DNA of 41,256 bases, taken from NCBI RefSeq assembly GCF_900699765.1, contig NZ_CAADHO010000017.1:1-41256 (forward strand), given 5' to 3'. The notes beneath the pieces are model-generated. The model saw only the letters and a program-made list of their open reading frames with translations, was not told the DNA's origin and did no database searches. The position numbers were made by a program, and so were the translations under genes. Source of the stretch: Desulfoluna butyratoxydans (GTDB taxonomy: Bacteria; Desulfobacterota; Desulfobacteria; Desulfobacterales; Desulfolunaceae). Below are positions 27,463 through 35,657 of the stretch, in pieces. Numbering within the stretch: position 1 is the stretch's first letter; every line of letters begins with the position of its first letter.

Positions 27463-28098
27463 ATGTCTAATCACGATGCCATCATGGCCTCATTGATGTC
27501 AGGAGATACCGACCAGCTCATTGATCGGGTCAACAGCTCACTGGACGCCGGTATTCCAGCGGTGGAGATTTTGAATGAGGGGCTGATCGCCACCATGGAT
27601 CTCGTGGGTGAGAAGATGGAATCCGGGGAGATGTTTATCCCCGAGGTGATCATGTGCGCCCAGGCCATGACCTCCGCCGTGGAAATCCTTAAGCCCCAGT
27701 TGGGAGAAGGGGACAACCGCAACGTGGGCACCCTTGTCATCGGCACGGTCAAGGGCGACCTGCACGACATCGGCAAGAACCTGGTGCGTATGATGCTTGA
27801 AAGTTCGGGGTTTGGGGTGGTGGATCTGGGCGTGGACGTGGAGCCCGAGGCCTTTGTGGAGGCGGCCCGGAAGCATGATGCGGATATCGTGGCCCTGTCG
27901 GCCCTTCTCACCACCACCATGCCCATGTTGAAGAAGACCATGGACGCCTTCGAGGAGGCGGGCCTTCGCGATTCGGTAAAGATCCTCATCGGCGGCGCGC
28001 CGGTGAACCAGGGGTTTGCCGACGAGATCGGTGCCGACGGTTACGCCCCGGATGCCGGTTCCGCCAGCAAGCTTGCCAAGGCCGTGGTGACAGCATGA
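27463..28098 (+). CDS. Corrinoid (methyl-carrier) protein, MtgC/MttC-type
   Basis: A 211-residue B12-binding protein. Residues 1-85 are the helical cap domain (B12-binding 2), and residues 88-211 the Rossmann B12 domain with GDLHDIGKN, giving the DxHxxG motif with His101 as lower cobalt ligand; GGAP and the C-terminal GYAPDAGSA complete the corrinoid pocket. It accepts methyl from MttB-type enzymes and passes it to a methylcorrinoid:tetrahydrofolate methyltransferase (MtgA-like). No such gene and no RamA-like reductive activator lie in this window, so these must be encoded elsewhere. The start at 27463 follows AGAGGAGA; upstream in-frame codons fall in the hairpin. Confidence 0.95.
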   Translation: MSNHDAIMASLMSGDTDQLIDRVNSSLDAGIPAVEILNEGLIATMDLVGEKMESGEMFIPEVIMCAQAMTSAVEILKPQLGEGDNRNVGTLVIGTVKGDLHDIGKNLVRMMLESSGFGVVDLGVDVEPEAFVEAARKHDADIVALSALLTTTMPMLKKTMDAFEEAGLRDSVKILIGGAPVNQGFADEIGADGYAPDAGSASKLAKAVVTA

Positions 28099-28212
28099 GT
28101 CCCCTGGCCCATGGCATGAATCGATTGAACAGCAACACCAAGGATTCTTTCGGATAATGGCAGATTTACAATTTACCGCCGGGTAAGGCACCGTTGTGCC
28201 TTCGACCCATGG

Positions 28213-28285
28213 AGAAGGGGGGCGATCCTGTGTGGGCAGTGACGCTGAAAGCGCCTGCCCGCAGGGACGATCTGCCCCCCCTCTC
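28213..28285. terminator. Bidirectional terminator-like inverted repeat
   Basis: Arms GAGAAGGGGGGC (28213-28224) and GCCCCCCCTCTC (28274-28285) match 11 of 12 and enclose an inner GGGCAG/CTGCCC stem. It sits between the convergent corrinoid and cupin-BFD genes. T runs are absent, so its termination role is inferred from position and stem strength. Confidence 0.5.
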
Positions 28286-28294
28286 ACCGAGCCA

Positions 28295-28858
28295 TCACCT
28301 CTTGATGTCAATGATGTTTTGCAGGAGATGCCTGCACTTTCCACAGCCATTGCCAGCCCCTGTTGCCTCAAGCATTTTTTCAACGGTATCGGCACCTCCA
28401 TGGAGGGCTTTCACCGCATCGTCCATGGACACATTGGTGCACCCGCAGGCAATGGACAGGATGTGTTCGATCTCCCCGATACAATTCCCGCACCCTGTAC
28501 CCGCACCGGTGATTTCCTGAATTTCTTCCACTGTACGGGCCCCACAGGCCATGGCCTTCCTGATATCCGCGTAGCTGACCTGGTTGCAGTGGCAGACAAT
28601 CCTGTTCACTGGGATGAGAATGGCCGTCAATACCATGGGCTCGTCATTTCGGATGGAGTGCATTTTCCCGGCAGGTGCCACAAACACATCCCCGGCCTTC
28701 AGCTCGAATTCCCGGTCTTCCACGATTCCAACGCCAGAGCCCTCATTGCAATAAAACACTTCGTCCAGGGTCGGGTGCTCGTGCAACGGCACCTCCCTGT
28801 CAGGTTGAATATGATATACCTTTGTTTCAATCGTTTCCTTCAGTGCGTCTATATCCAT
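28295..28858 (-). CDS. Cupin-BFD-BFD fusion, putative [2Fe-2S] protein
   Basis: A 187-residue protein with three modules. Residues 10-83 form a small cupin with His26, His28 and His67 as likely metal ligands. Residues 86-133 form a BFD-like domain with Cys89-X-Cys91 and Cys123-XX-Cys126; residues 136-180 repeat it with Cys138-X-Cys140 and Cys172-XX-Cys175. BFD domains bind [2Fe-2S] clusters and occur in bacterioferritin-associated ferredoxin and NAD(P)H-nitrite reductases. The start follows AAGGAG. The gene converges on the corrinoid gene and diverges from a Crp/Fnr gene. A redox-sensing or electron-transfer role in reactivating the corrinoid protein is a guess from position. Confidence 0.85.
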   Translation of the reverse strand: MDIDALKETIETKVYHIQPDREVPLHEHPTLDEVFYCNEGSGVGIVEDREFELKAGDVFVAPAGKMHSIRNDEPMVLTAILIPVNRIVCHCNQVSYADIRKAMACGARTVEEIQEITGAGTGCGNCIGEIEHILSIACGCTNVSMDDAVKALHGGADTVEKMLEATGAGNGCGKCRHLLQNIIDIKR

Positions 28859-29368
28859 CTTTTCACTCCTTGTTTCTTTTTTTTCGGGGCGCTTTCATGG
28901 CGTTTTCTGCAACCGGGGTCGACGATGCTCTGGCATTGTGCCTTTGCATCGTCTTTGGTCCCGGGGTAAGTGATTGAAACCAAAGGCGCCTCTGATGTGG
29001 GACTACTGTAGCCCGTCCAACGAAGAGAAAAAATAACATTTGTTACGTTTTAAATTTCATGTGATCCATGGCATGAACCCGGCAGGCAGAAATGGGAGGT
29101 TGGTTATGGTTTCATCACGTCGTTGCCCGATGCCGGGCAAACCAGCCATGAGTTGCGGCTGCTGATCCGGCAGGGGTATGATAGTGTGTTGGTGGGACTG
29201 AATGACCGGCGGGATATTACGAAGCAGGCGCTGAGCCCGGATATGTCACGAGTCGAGTGCGCCAACATTCAAGGCGTCAGAGCTGCGGGTATGGTTGCTT
29301 CGTAACGATATTTTACTGATTTGGCCTGGCCGTTTTTCCATGAACTATCCGGGTGAGAGCAAGGGGGC
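28859..29368. other. Divergent regulatory region without a supported gene
   Basis: About 510 bases between the minus-strand cupin-BFD gene and the plus-strand Crp/Fnr gene. It contains the inverted repeat at 29034-29045. An open frame through 29123-29305 has no good ribosome binding site and no recognisable domain; it could be a decayed gene remnant. Confidence 0.5.
29034..29045. promoter_or_regulatory. Candidate Crp/Fnr-type operator
   Basis: TAACA-TT-TGTTA is a short inverted repeat in the divergent region about 175 bases upstream of the cupin-BFD start and 325 bases upstream of the Crp/Fnr gene. Half-sites of this kind suit a Crp/Fnr-family dimer, but the match is short and could be chance. 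Confidence 0.3.
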
Positions 29369-30040
29369 ATGATGACAGAAAGGCCATACGGCTTTCCGGA
29401 CCATCAGAAGGTAAACATCATCATTGAAGGGATGAACACCTGCTGGAAAGAGATCCTTCACATGGCAACCCTGCAATCTTTTGCCAGGGGGCAGGTGGTG
29501 GACCAGGCGGCTGACGGGGTCTACCTGATCAAAGAGGGGTGCCTGAGCTACAGCTGCTACCTGGACAGCGGCGAAAAGCGTATTTTGTATTTTGTGGGGC
29601 GAGACTCCCTGTGCAATGAGGCCGGTTGCATGATTCACCACAAGGACCGGGTCTCCTTCGAGTTCCTGACGGATACCCAGGCCTATGCGTTTTCCCCGCG
29701 TCAATTCATGGATACCGATTTTGTCCGCACATACCCGGAGCTGTCCATCAACCTTTCCCAGTACATTATCTACAAGCGGATCTACCTCAGCCATTTCGTG
29801 GCAAACCTTTCAAACAACAAGCCCATCACCCGGGTCGCTGAAATCCTTTTCCAGCTTTATGAAAGAGATAACGAGATCACCATCAGCCAGCAGGACATCG
29901 GCAATTTTCTCGGTCTCCATCTCATGACCGTGTCCAGGGCTCTGGCCCAACTGCGCAGCGAGAATATCATCGGCAAGATCACCAAGAACAAGTTTGAGAT
30001 ATTCGATGTGGAGGGGCTTGCGGACTACGCTGCGTGGTGA
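29369..30040 (+). CDS. Crp/Fnr-family transcriptional regulator
   Basis: A 223-residue regulator. The N-terminal cyclic-nucleotide-binding beta-roll domain spans about residues 25-135, and the C-terminal winged helix contains ISQQDIGNFLGLHLMTVSRALAQL. The FNR cysteine cluster (an N-terminal CXXC plus) is not present; the cysteines at about 25, 58, 63, 86 and 91 are scattered, so oxygen sensing by a [4Fe-4S] cluster is unlikely. AAGGGGG precedes ATGATG. It diverges from the cupin-BFD gene and precedes a small cupin, so it may control both. Confidence 0.88.
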   Translation: MMTERPYGFPDHQKVNIIIEGMNTCWKEILHMATLQSFARGQVVDQAADGVYLIKEGCLSYSCYLDSGEKRILYFVGRDSLCNEAGCMIHHKDRVSFEFLTDTQAYAFSPRQFMDTDFVRTYPELSINLSQYIIYKRIYLSHFVANLSNNKPITRVAEILFQLYERDNEITISQQDIGNFLGLHLMTVSRALAQLRSENIIGKITKNKFEIFDVEGLADYAAW

Positions 30041-30186
30041 GCCCTTTTGCTTTACTCTTCCGTGAACCATTCGGGATAGGTATGGGCGTAGGACGCGTTC
30101 TGTGGTTTAATTCCGGCGGCCTTTATGAATGACGTGTGTTGTTCGGTTTTGGCAGATCCTTTATCTATGAAGAAAGAGAAAAAAGA

Positions 30187-30504
30187 ATGAATGATTTTAT
30201 CACACCCAGGAATCACAAAGCGTTTAAGGCACTGGTTCTCTCGTCACACATCGATGACGAGGTAAAGGACTGCGCCATTGCCTACATCGACCCCCGGGGC
30301 GGTGGCCCCGACCCCGACCACACGCATCCCCATGACCACCTGTTCACGGTGATTGCGGGCGAAATCGAGATCAGGATGGACGGAGAGAGCTTTGCCGTAA
30401 CAGAAGGGATGTCCCTGAGGGTTCCGGGAGAGACACGCCACTCCGTCTGGAATACAGGGCTAACCACCGCAAAGGTCATGGGGATTTCCCTTCGGAAGGA
30501 ATAA
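30187..30504 (+). CDS. Small cupin-domain protein
   Basis: A 105-residue single-domain cupin. Metal-ligand motif DHTHPHDHLF in the first cupin box and PGETRHSVWN in the second give the usual three His plus Glu or Gln set; VIAGEIEIRMDGE connects them. The start at 30187 follows a purine-rich AAAGAGAAAAAAG; a longer in-frame extension upstream is unlikely. Such proteins may bind a small ligand or act as an isomerase or dioxygenase; the role is unknown. It follows the Crp/Fnr gene by 146 bases and, like the cupin-BFD protein, belongs to this regulatory cluster. Confidence 0.8.
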   Translation: MNDFITPRNHKAFKALVLSSHIDDEVKDCAIAYIDPRGGGPDPDHTHPHDHLFTVIAGEIEIRMDGESFAVTEGMSLRVPGETRHSVWNTGLTTAKVMGISLRKE

Positions 30505-30545
30505 CGTATCCATCCGGCTCTGTGTGAGCTGCCCCGGATTTCCCG

Positions 30546-30839
30546 TCACCCCCTGTCTCTCCGGGCCATTTTCTCCTGTTCGCCTTTGTAAAACGCCACA
30601 ATGTGCTCCACGGCCTGGTACTGCCGCTCCAGGAGATCCTCCGTGATGGTGCGAAGGCCCCATTTCTTGAAGTCAATCTGAAGGCCGTTTCCTCCCGGCG
30701 CCTCAGCGCCTTCCAGTTCGGAAAAGAAGGCCCCCACGGACGTGAGGAGGCGATGAACGTCTTTGATGGCGTCACAAAGCTCGGGTATCTCCGATCCCGA
30801 AAACATACCCGGGCCGGGTTGACTGTCCGATGAGATCAT
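30546..30839 (-). CDS. Hypothetical 97-residue protein
   Basis: Not recognised. The frame is GC-rich like the host and starts after a GGGGG stretch on the minus strand. The product is helical and acidic, with a regular pattern (LCDAIKDVHRLLTSVGAFFSEL) suggesting a coiled coil, and ends in basic residues. It converges on the small cupin gene. The absence of any known domain keeps confidence moderate. Confidence 0.5.
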   Translation of the reverse strand: MISSDSQPGPGMFSGSEIPELCDAIKDVHRLLTSVGAFFSELEGAEAPGGNGLQIDFKKWGLRTITEDLLERQYQAVEHIVAFYKGEQEKMARRDRG

Positions 30840-30860
30840 GATGAACCCCCATTTTTTTGT

Positions 30861-31067
30861 GAAGAGTAAATAGGCACGGGACTGCCCGGAGCCCTTTACA
30901 GAGCCCCGGGAGCCACCACCCCGTAGGGTGCACTCTGTGCACCATTTTCGTGAGTCGTGAGTGGTGAAGAGTGAATAGAGATGGGGCTCCGGGGTCCTTT
31001 ACCGCGCCCCGTGAACCACCAGCCCGTAGGGTTCACTCTGTGCACCATTATCGCGACTCGTAAGTGG
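30861..31067. repeat. Two tandem ~105-bp repeats with hairpin cores
   Basis: Units begin GAAGAGT (30861 and 30966) and each contains a hairpin: GGTGCAC-TCT-GTGCACC at 30927-30943, and a one-mismatch version at 31030-31046. They share the CCGTAGGGT flank with the repeats at 5.5 and 9.8-10.3 kb, so all belong to one dispersed family. Confidence 0.8.
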
Positions 31068-31142
31068 TAAATAGAGATCGGATTGATCGGGCCCACAACA
31101 GGACACCGGAGACAACGCACTACGTGGGCCCGTGAGGCTGAT

Positions 31143-31168
31143 AGGTATAGGGGATAGGGGATAGGGAA
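31143..31168. repeat. Degenerate ATAGGGG tandem run
   Basis: Three to four short copies of a GATAGGG(G)-type unit, related to the heptamer arrays at 1-119 and 8984-9011. Confidence 0.65.
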
Positions 31169-31243
31169 GGGCACCATGGAATCGTACGGACCCCATGACC
31201 CATTGCCTATGATCTCCAATCACTACTCCCTATTCACCAATCA

Positions 31244-31366
31244 CTATTCAAAAATAGGCCATTTATAAAGGCGGTTGCGTTGATGGACGGGGCGCAGGGT
31301 TGCGCGTGATGAGGAAAATACGACTTGAAAAGGGGGTGGGGGTGGTGTAAAAAACCGTGTAGCCAT
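31244..31366 (-). pseudogene. Possible truncated gene start (40 codons)
   Basis: On the minus strand AGGAGG followed by 5 bases and ATG opens a 40-codon frame, proline-rich near its start, that ends inside the repeat-rich DNA. The excellent ribosome binding site and the perfect palindrome about 90 bases upstream suggest the 5' end of a gene whose remainder was replaced at the island edge. No domain is recognisable. Confidence 0.25.
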
Positions 31367-31452
31367 GACGACCTCCTGGTTAGGTTGTTTTGGTCAGGCC
31401 TGGCAGGATGTTGCTGCATCCTGTCGGGTCGCATCTTGAATTCCATGATTAC

Positions 31453-31472
31453 CGTAATAACTAGTTATTACG
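31453..31472. promoter_or_regulatory. Perfect 20-bp palindrome, probable operator
   Basis: The arms CGTAATAACT and AGTTATTACG are fully complementary with no spacer. It lies at the boundary where GC-rich DNA gives way to AT-rich DNA, upstream of the truncated minus-strand frame. Size and symmetry are those of a TetR- or MarR-type operator; no such regulator gene is in the window. Confidence 0.5.
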
Positions 31473-32342
31473 TTCCACCCTAATTCCATCCTTTTTGCGT
31501 GTCAATAGTTTTTTTTTGTTGGTAAATCCCGCTGTTATTCATTTCGAAAACCACCGAATCAATTCCCTTCCCGGCATTTTTATCCTCATCATACCTTGCG
31601 GGCCTGTTTCCCAGTCCCGGGCTCACCGTTCATTTTTTCGATACCAAAAAAGATTACTCTCCTCTTTGGATCAATAAAAGAATCTACAGGTGGTGTTCAG
31701 GTTGATGTGGAAACCGAAGAGACATAGGCATGTCTGTTGAAGATAAAGAGTTATTTATACAGATTTACAGCCTGTTGTCCAAAGTTCTCTTCCAGGGATA
31801 GTGAGTTTTTGAGTTGAAAAATGGAGGTTTACGGCGTATGACTAAAAATACTGATCGGGCCTTGGTGCTCAGGGCACAGGTTCCTGTCTGGTGGAAAAGG
31901 TCCTGCGCATTACTCTAAGGCAGTTAGGTTGTGTGCGAAGCCTTTTTGCAGGGGGGTATTAAAGGCCAAACAAGGAAAATTTTCCGGGTATCGCCGTATT
32001 AAGGGACAAACACGGAAAATGTAATCGGGGTGTATCAATACCCTGTGTGGTTGGTGGCTACATGGTGGGTTGGCTCAAAATCTGAATAATATCAAACGGA
32101 TTTTATAGGTGAGATGCTCGCGGTTTTTTTGGCGTGCAAACTATCTGGTTGTTGAGTGTACCGTTCAGCAGTATTGAACAGCAAAAAGTGGAATCTGAAA
32201 CGGATATTTTTCCACTTTAACCCCTTGAATATCCGATACCCTGGAAAATTATCCATTTTATATGGGTGATACCTGGAAAATTGTCGGGGTATTCCTAATG
32301 TTATGTAAAAACCATATATCTACATTGAATAGGAAAAAATAA
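31473..32342. other. AT-rich island edge without a supported gene
   Basis: About 870 bases before the SIR2 gene. It contains two tandem 40-base repeats (31956-32035), two related direct repeats (32235-32292), a 9-bp inverted repeat AAAGTGGAA/TTCCACTTT (32185-32193, 32210-32218), and GTTRRRY-like heptamers at 31923-31929 and 32300-32306 that could mark a cassette boundary. Small open frames near 31729 and 31838 are under 30 codons. Confidence 0.6.
31956..32035. repeat. Two tandem 40-bp repeats with GGAAAAT core
   Basis: Copies start GTATTAA at 31956 and 31996, and each continues with a CAAACA-GGAAAAT core and a GGG(G)T-TAT end. Related GGAAAATT cores recur at 32243 and 32275, each preceded by GATACC. 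The cluster could be protein-binding iterons or a decayed transposon end. Confidence 0.7.
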
Positions 32343-33539
32343 ATGAAGAAATTTAATCTTGTAAGGGAAATTAGAGAATTAAAAAACCAACTTTCTTATT
32401 CTAAAAAATATGGTTTCTTTTTTGGTGCAGGTACTTCATGCGCACTTGGTGTACCCAACATTGCGACTTTAACAACCGAGGTGGAGAATGGTTTAGAAGT
32501 CGATTCTAAAGCTAATTTTATAAAAACAAAAGAAGACTTAGAAACTACGTACCCTGATAAGACTATAAACATTGAAGACATTCTAAATCATTTACGCCAA
32601 ATAAGGTCAATTACTGGAGGAAAAAAAGATAAAAAATATATAGATATAAGTGGTGAAACTGCAAAGAAACTTGATAGTGAAATATGCAAAAAAATATACA
32701 CTATTATTAGTGAAAAAGAATCGAAAGCAGATCTTTCAAGTACCAAAAAGTTTTTTGCTTGGCTGAACATGCAAAATAAAAACTATTCGACTGAGTTATT
32801 TACATCAAATTATGATTTGATAATTGAAAAATCACTTGAAGCTATCAAAGCACCTTACTTTGATGGTTTTGTTGGTTCATACGAACCTTTCTTTTGGCAA
32901 GAAAGTATTGAAAGATTTGTTGATAAGTCTGACCTGACTCAAAATTGGCTTAGGCTATGGAAGATTCATGGATCATTAAATTGGTTTTGGAAAGAAAACG
33001 GTAAAGCTGATTCTCATAGTATTTTTCGTGGAGGAAAAATTCCAAACATTGAAAATGTTAAAAATGAATTGGTAATTTATCCTTCTAAGGAAAAATATGA
33101 TTCTTCAAAAAAACAACCATTTGTTGCATATTTTGATCGATTAAAAAGTGTACTAACTGCTGGTGAACTACTTTTTGTTTTTAGTGGTTATTCATTTTCA
33201 GATCAGCATATAAATGAGATTATATTTAATTCTCTTCGGCAAAATAATCGATTATCCGTTTTGGTATTTTTTTATCAGGACTCAGAAGTTGTAGAGCTAT
33301 ATAAAGCCTCTTCTTCATATCTAAATTTAACAGCTTTTGGGCCTACAAAGTCAATTGTCAATGGCACAATGGGCGAATGGGAATACAATGAATCAGATTT
33401 AAAACCAAATGAGAAATCAAACACTTACTGGGACAAAACAGAGAAGATACTGACACTTGGAGATTATAATAACCTTGTTGAATTTTTTATCACTAATTCT
33501 GGAAGGAAGAAAACTATAGAGGACGTTGCAAATGGATAG
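32343..33539 (+). CDS. SIR2-like NAD-hydrolase-type defence effector
   Basis: A 398-residue SIR2-fold protein (SIR2_2/DUF4020-like). NAD-site motifs are GAGTS (residues 28-32), TSNYD (154-158) and KIHGSLNW with catalytic His209; FSGYSFSDQHINEII is the late NAD motif. There is no zinc-binding Cys4 module, so it is not a protein deacetylase; defence SIR2 proteins deplete NAD on infection. An AGGA lies upstream of the ATG. Its stop overlaps the HerA start by 8 bases (ATGGATAG), so the two are translationally coupled, matching the known SIR2-HerA anti-phage system. Codon use is AT-rich, unlike genes to the left. Confidence 0.92.
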   Translation: MKKFNLVREIRELKNQLSYSKKYGFFFGAGTSCALGVPNIATLTTEVENGLEVDSKANFIKTKEDLETTYPDKTINIEDILNHLRQIRSITGGKKDKKYIDISGETAKKLDSEICKKIYTIISEKESKADLSSTKKFFAWLNMQNKNYSTELFTSNYDLIIEKSLEAIKAPYFDGFVGSYEPFFWQESIERFVDKSDLTQNWLRLWKIHGSLNWFWKENGKADSHSIFRGGKIPNIENVKNELVIYPSKEKYDSSKKQPFVAYFDRLKSVLTAGELLFVFSGYSFSDQHINEIIFNSLRQNNRLSVLVFFYQDSEVVELYKASSSYLNLTAFGPTKSIVNGTMGEWEYNESDLKPNEKSNTYWDKTEKILTLGDYNNLVEFFITNSGRKKTIEDVANG

Positions 33540-35343
33540 TGATATTACATATCTCGGGAAAATAATAAGAGTTGATTCAAGTACTGTTGAAGTAGAAGTT
33601 TCTGATGACATTCCCTCTTCGGCACCAATAATTAATGGGCGGTTATATAAAATTGGACAAATAGGCACTTTTGTAAAAATGCCAATGGGCAATATAATCA
33701 CTTATGGGATTGTATCATCAGTAAGTAATACTCCAAGTAAACAAGAAGATAATCAAACTAAGCAAATTGTAGGTTCAAGATTTCTAAGTGTTCAGCTAAT
33801 CGGTGAAAAAATTGGTGATGATGATTTTGAAAAAGGTATTGGAACATACCCAACAATTAATGATGAAGTTCATCTTGTTGTTGAACAAGATTTATTTGAT
33901 ATTTATGGCGAAAAGAATGCTGGCTCAATTGAAATTGGCAAACATTCTTCTTCTGATAATTTAAGTGTATATGTTGATATTCATAAACTTATACTGCGGC
34001 ATTGTGCGATTTTGGGCTCTACTGGAAGTGGGAAATCAAATACCACTGTTAGTATTCTTAAAGCGATATTAGATGATTATCTTGGTTCACGGATTATTTT
34101 AGTCGATCCCCATGGAGAATACGCTTCTGCATTTCCAAAATCAAAAGTTTTTAGGATTAACGATTCTTCAGCTCCTTTGAATGTCCCTTTCTGGCTGATG
34201 ACTTTTGATGAATTAGCATTTTTTCTTGTTGGAGCCAAGCCTACTGATGACCAAAGACCTGAGTATAGATTGTTGAGAGAATGGATAACAAATTTTAAAA
34301 AAGAGCATTATCAACTTAAGTCGGGCAATGTGAATCCAGATTTTATTACTGCTGATTCTCCAATTCCTTTTAGTGTTAGAAAGCTCTGGTACGAAATGAA
34401 TTGGTGGCTTAATGCAACTTTTTCAGAATCAACAAAAGACAAGCAAACAAAAGATACGGTAGAGTTGGCAAAGGATGAAAATGGAAAATCTAAAAATGGC
34501 GATTATGAGAATTTAAAGCCTGCAGAATTTAAACCATACCCAATGGGTAATAGTGCACCATATAAATCCAAACACCAAGATTTCTATTCATATGAAAAAA
34601 AATTGTTATCACGTCTTAAAGATTCCAGATTTGATTTTATGTTCCATCCTGGCGATTACAAAGATATATCTTCCTCAAAAGATTTACATGATTTGTTAAA
34701 TGATTGGATCGGCAGTGAAAGTAAATTAGCAATACTTGATTTAAGCGGAGTCCCTTTCGAGATTTTAGATATTACAATCGGACTAATTACAAGATTTGTT
34801 TATGACAGTATGTTTTGGGGCCGGAATAAATCTTACACGGGCAAAAATAGACCAATATTACTTGCATATGAAGAAGCTCATACTTATTTAAGCAAAAATG
34901 ACAATAACAGTTATTCAAAAAATGCAGTTGAACGCATTTTTAAGGAAGGTCGAAAATTTGGGGTTGGTGCCTTAGTAATCTCACAACGCCCTTCCGAAAT
35001 TTCTGAAACTATTCTTGCCCAACTTGGAACTCTTATCGCGTTAAGGTTAACAAATTCAGGTGATCAGTCAATTGTAAAATCTTCATCTCCCGACAATCTG
35101 AATAGTTTGATTGACTTATTACCATCATTGAGAATTGGTGAAGCCGTTATCGTTGGTGAATCAATAAAAATACCTTCCAGAGTTAGAATAAAACTTAACA
35201 ACCCAAGGCCTACCAGTGAAGATCCCAAATTAGTGGAGTGCTGGAGCAAGAAGCATGAACCATGCGATGACAATTACAAGTCAGTCGTAACAAATATAAG
35301 AGAACAAAGAATAAATTCCACAAAAGGAGATTCAAATGGATAG
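33532..35343 (+). CDS. herA: HerA-like ATPase (DUF87) of the SIR2-HerA system
   Basis: A 603-residue hexameric-type FtsK/HerA ATPase. An N-terminal HAS-barrel-like strand set (about residues 1-70) precedes Walker A GSTGSGKS (162-169) and LVDPHGEY; Walker B is LLAYEEAH (443-450) with catalytic Glu447/Glu448, and SQRPSEI is the sensor region. HerA proteins translocate DNA with a nuclease partner; in SIR2-HerA they assemble with SIR2 and trigger NAD loss. The ATG at 33532 lies inside the sir2 stop overlap, and an in-frame TTG two codons earlier is an alternative. Its own stop overlaps the next gene by the identical 8-base ATGGATAG. Confidence 0.93.
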   Translation: MDSDITYLGKIIRVDSSTVEVEVSDDIPSSAPIINGRLYKIGQIGTFVKMPMGNIITYGIVSSVSNTPSKQEDNQTKQIVGSRFLSVQLIGEKIGDDDFEKGIGTYPTINDEVHLVVEQDLFDIYGEKNAGSIEIGKHSSSDNLSVYVDIHKLILRHCAILGSTGSGKSNTTVSILKAILDDYLGSRIILVDPHGEYASAFPKSKVFRINDSSAPLNVPFWLMTFDELAFFLVGAKPTDDQRPEYRLLREWITNFKKEHYQLKSGNVNPDFITADSPIPFSVRKLWYEMNWWLNATFSESTKDKQTKDTVELAKDENGKSKNGDYENLKPAEFKPYPMGNSAPYKSKHQDFYSYEKKLLSRLKDSRFDFMFHPGDYKDISSSKDLHDLLNDWIGSESKLAILDLSGVPFEILDITIGLITRFVYDSMFWGRNKSYTGKNRPILLAYEEAHTYLSKNDNNSYSKNAVERIFKEGRKFGVGALVISQRPSEISETILAQLGTLIALRLTNSGDQSIVKSSSPDNLNSLIDLLPSLRIGEAVIVGESIKIPSRVRIKLNNPRPTSEDPKLVECWSKKHEPCDDNYKSVVTNIREQRINSTKGDSNG

Positions 35344-35548
35344 AAAAAACATTGAATCATCAATGATTCGCAGTATTGGTTATGATTCAAGCAACTCCAC
35401 TCTTGAAATAGAGTTTAATAGTGGAGCAGTGTGGCAGTATTTTGATGTCCCAGAAACATTATGGTATGAATTCGAAGGTGCTGAATCACAGGGGAAATTT
35501 TTCCACAGAGAAATAAAAAATCAGTATTCTGAATCACAAGTCGGGTAA
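35336..35548 (+). CDS. KTSC-domain small protein, third gene of the SIR2-HerA operon
   Basis: A 70-residue single KTSC domain (PF13619): ESSMIRSIGYDSSNSTLEIEF opens it, then GAVWQYFDVPETLW, and it ends with GKFFHREIKNQY. Function of the domain is unknown; it also occurs at the end of some lysyl-tRNA synthetases and beside other accessory genes. AAAGGAG precedes the ATG, which overlaps the herA stop by 8 bases, so its synthesis is coupled to HerA. I infer an accessory, sensor or regulatory subunit. The attC site follows 4 bases after its stop, placing all three genes in one cassette. Confidence 0.88.
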   Translation: MDRKNIESSMIRSIGYDSSNSTLEIEFNSGAVWQYFDVPETLWYEFEGAESQGKFFHREIKNQYSESQVG

Positions 35549-35552
35549 AATT

Positions 35553-35639
35553 ACATAACAATGCAAATTAACTCGGACTGGTAAAAGACGCGCCGCTTTG
35601 CTCTGCGCCTTTTCCAGCCGGTTATTTGCGGCGTTAGGT
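35553..35639 (+). other. attC1 (3' end of the SIR2-HerA-KTSC cassette)
   Basis: R'' ACATAAC (35553-35559) and R' GTTAGGT (35633-35639) bound an imperfect hairpin. AACTCGGACTGG (35570-35581) pairs with CCAGCCGGTT (35615-35624) leaving two unpaired bases, and the outer GCAAAT pairs with ATTTGC. Unpaired bases inside a folded single strand are what integrases recognise. The crossover would be after G35633. Confidence 0.8.
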
Positions 35640-35657
35640 TTTAAAAAGGAGAAATTC

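Noticed and set aside
29123..29305. Short frame upstream of the Crp/Fnr gene
   Set aside because: No convincing ribosome binding site and no recognisable family; at best a remnant.
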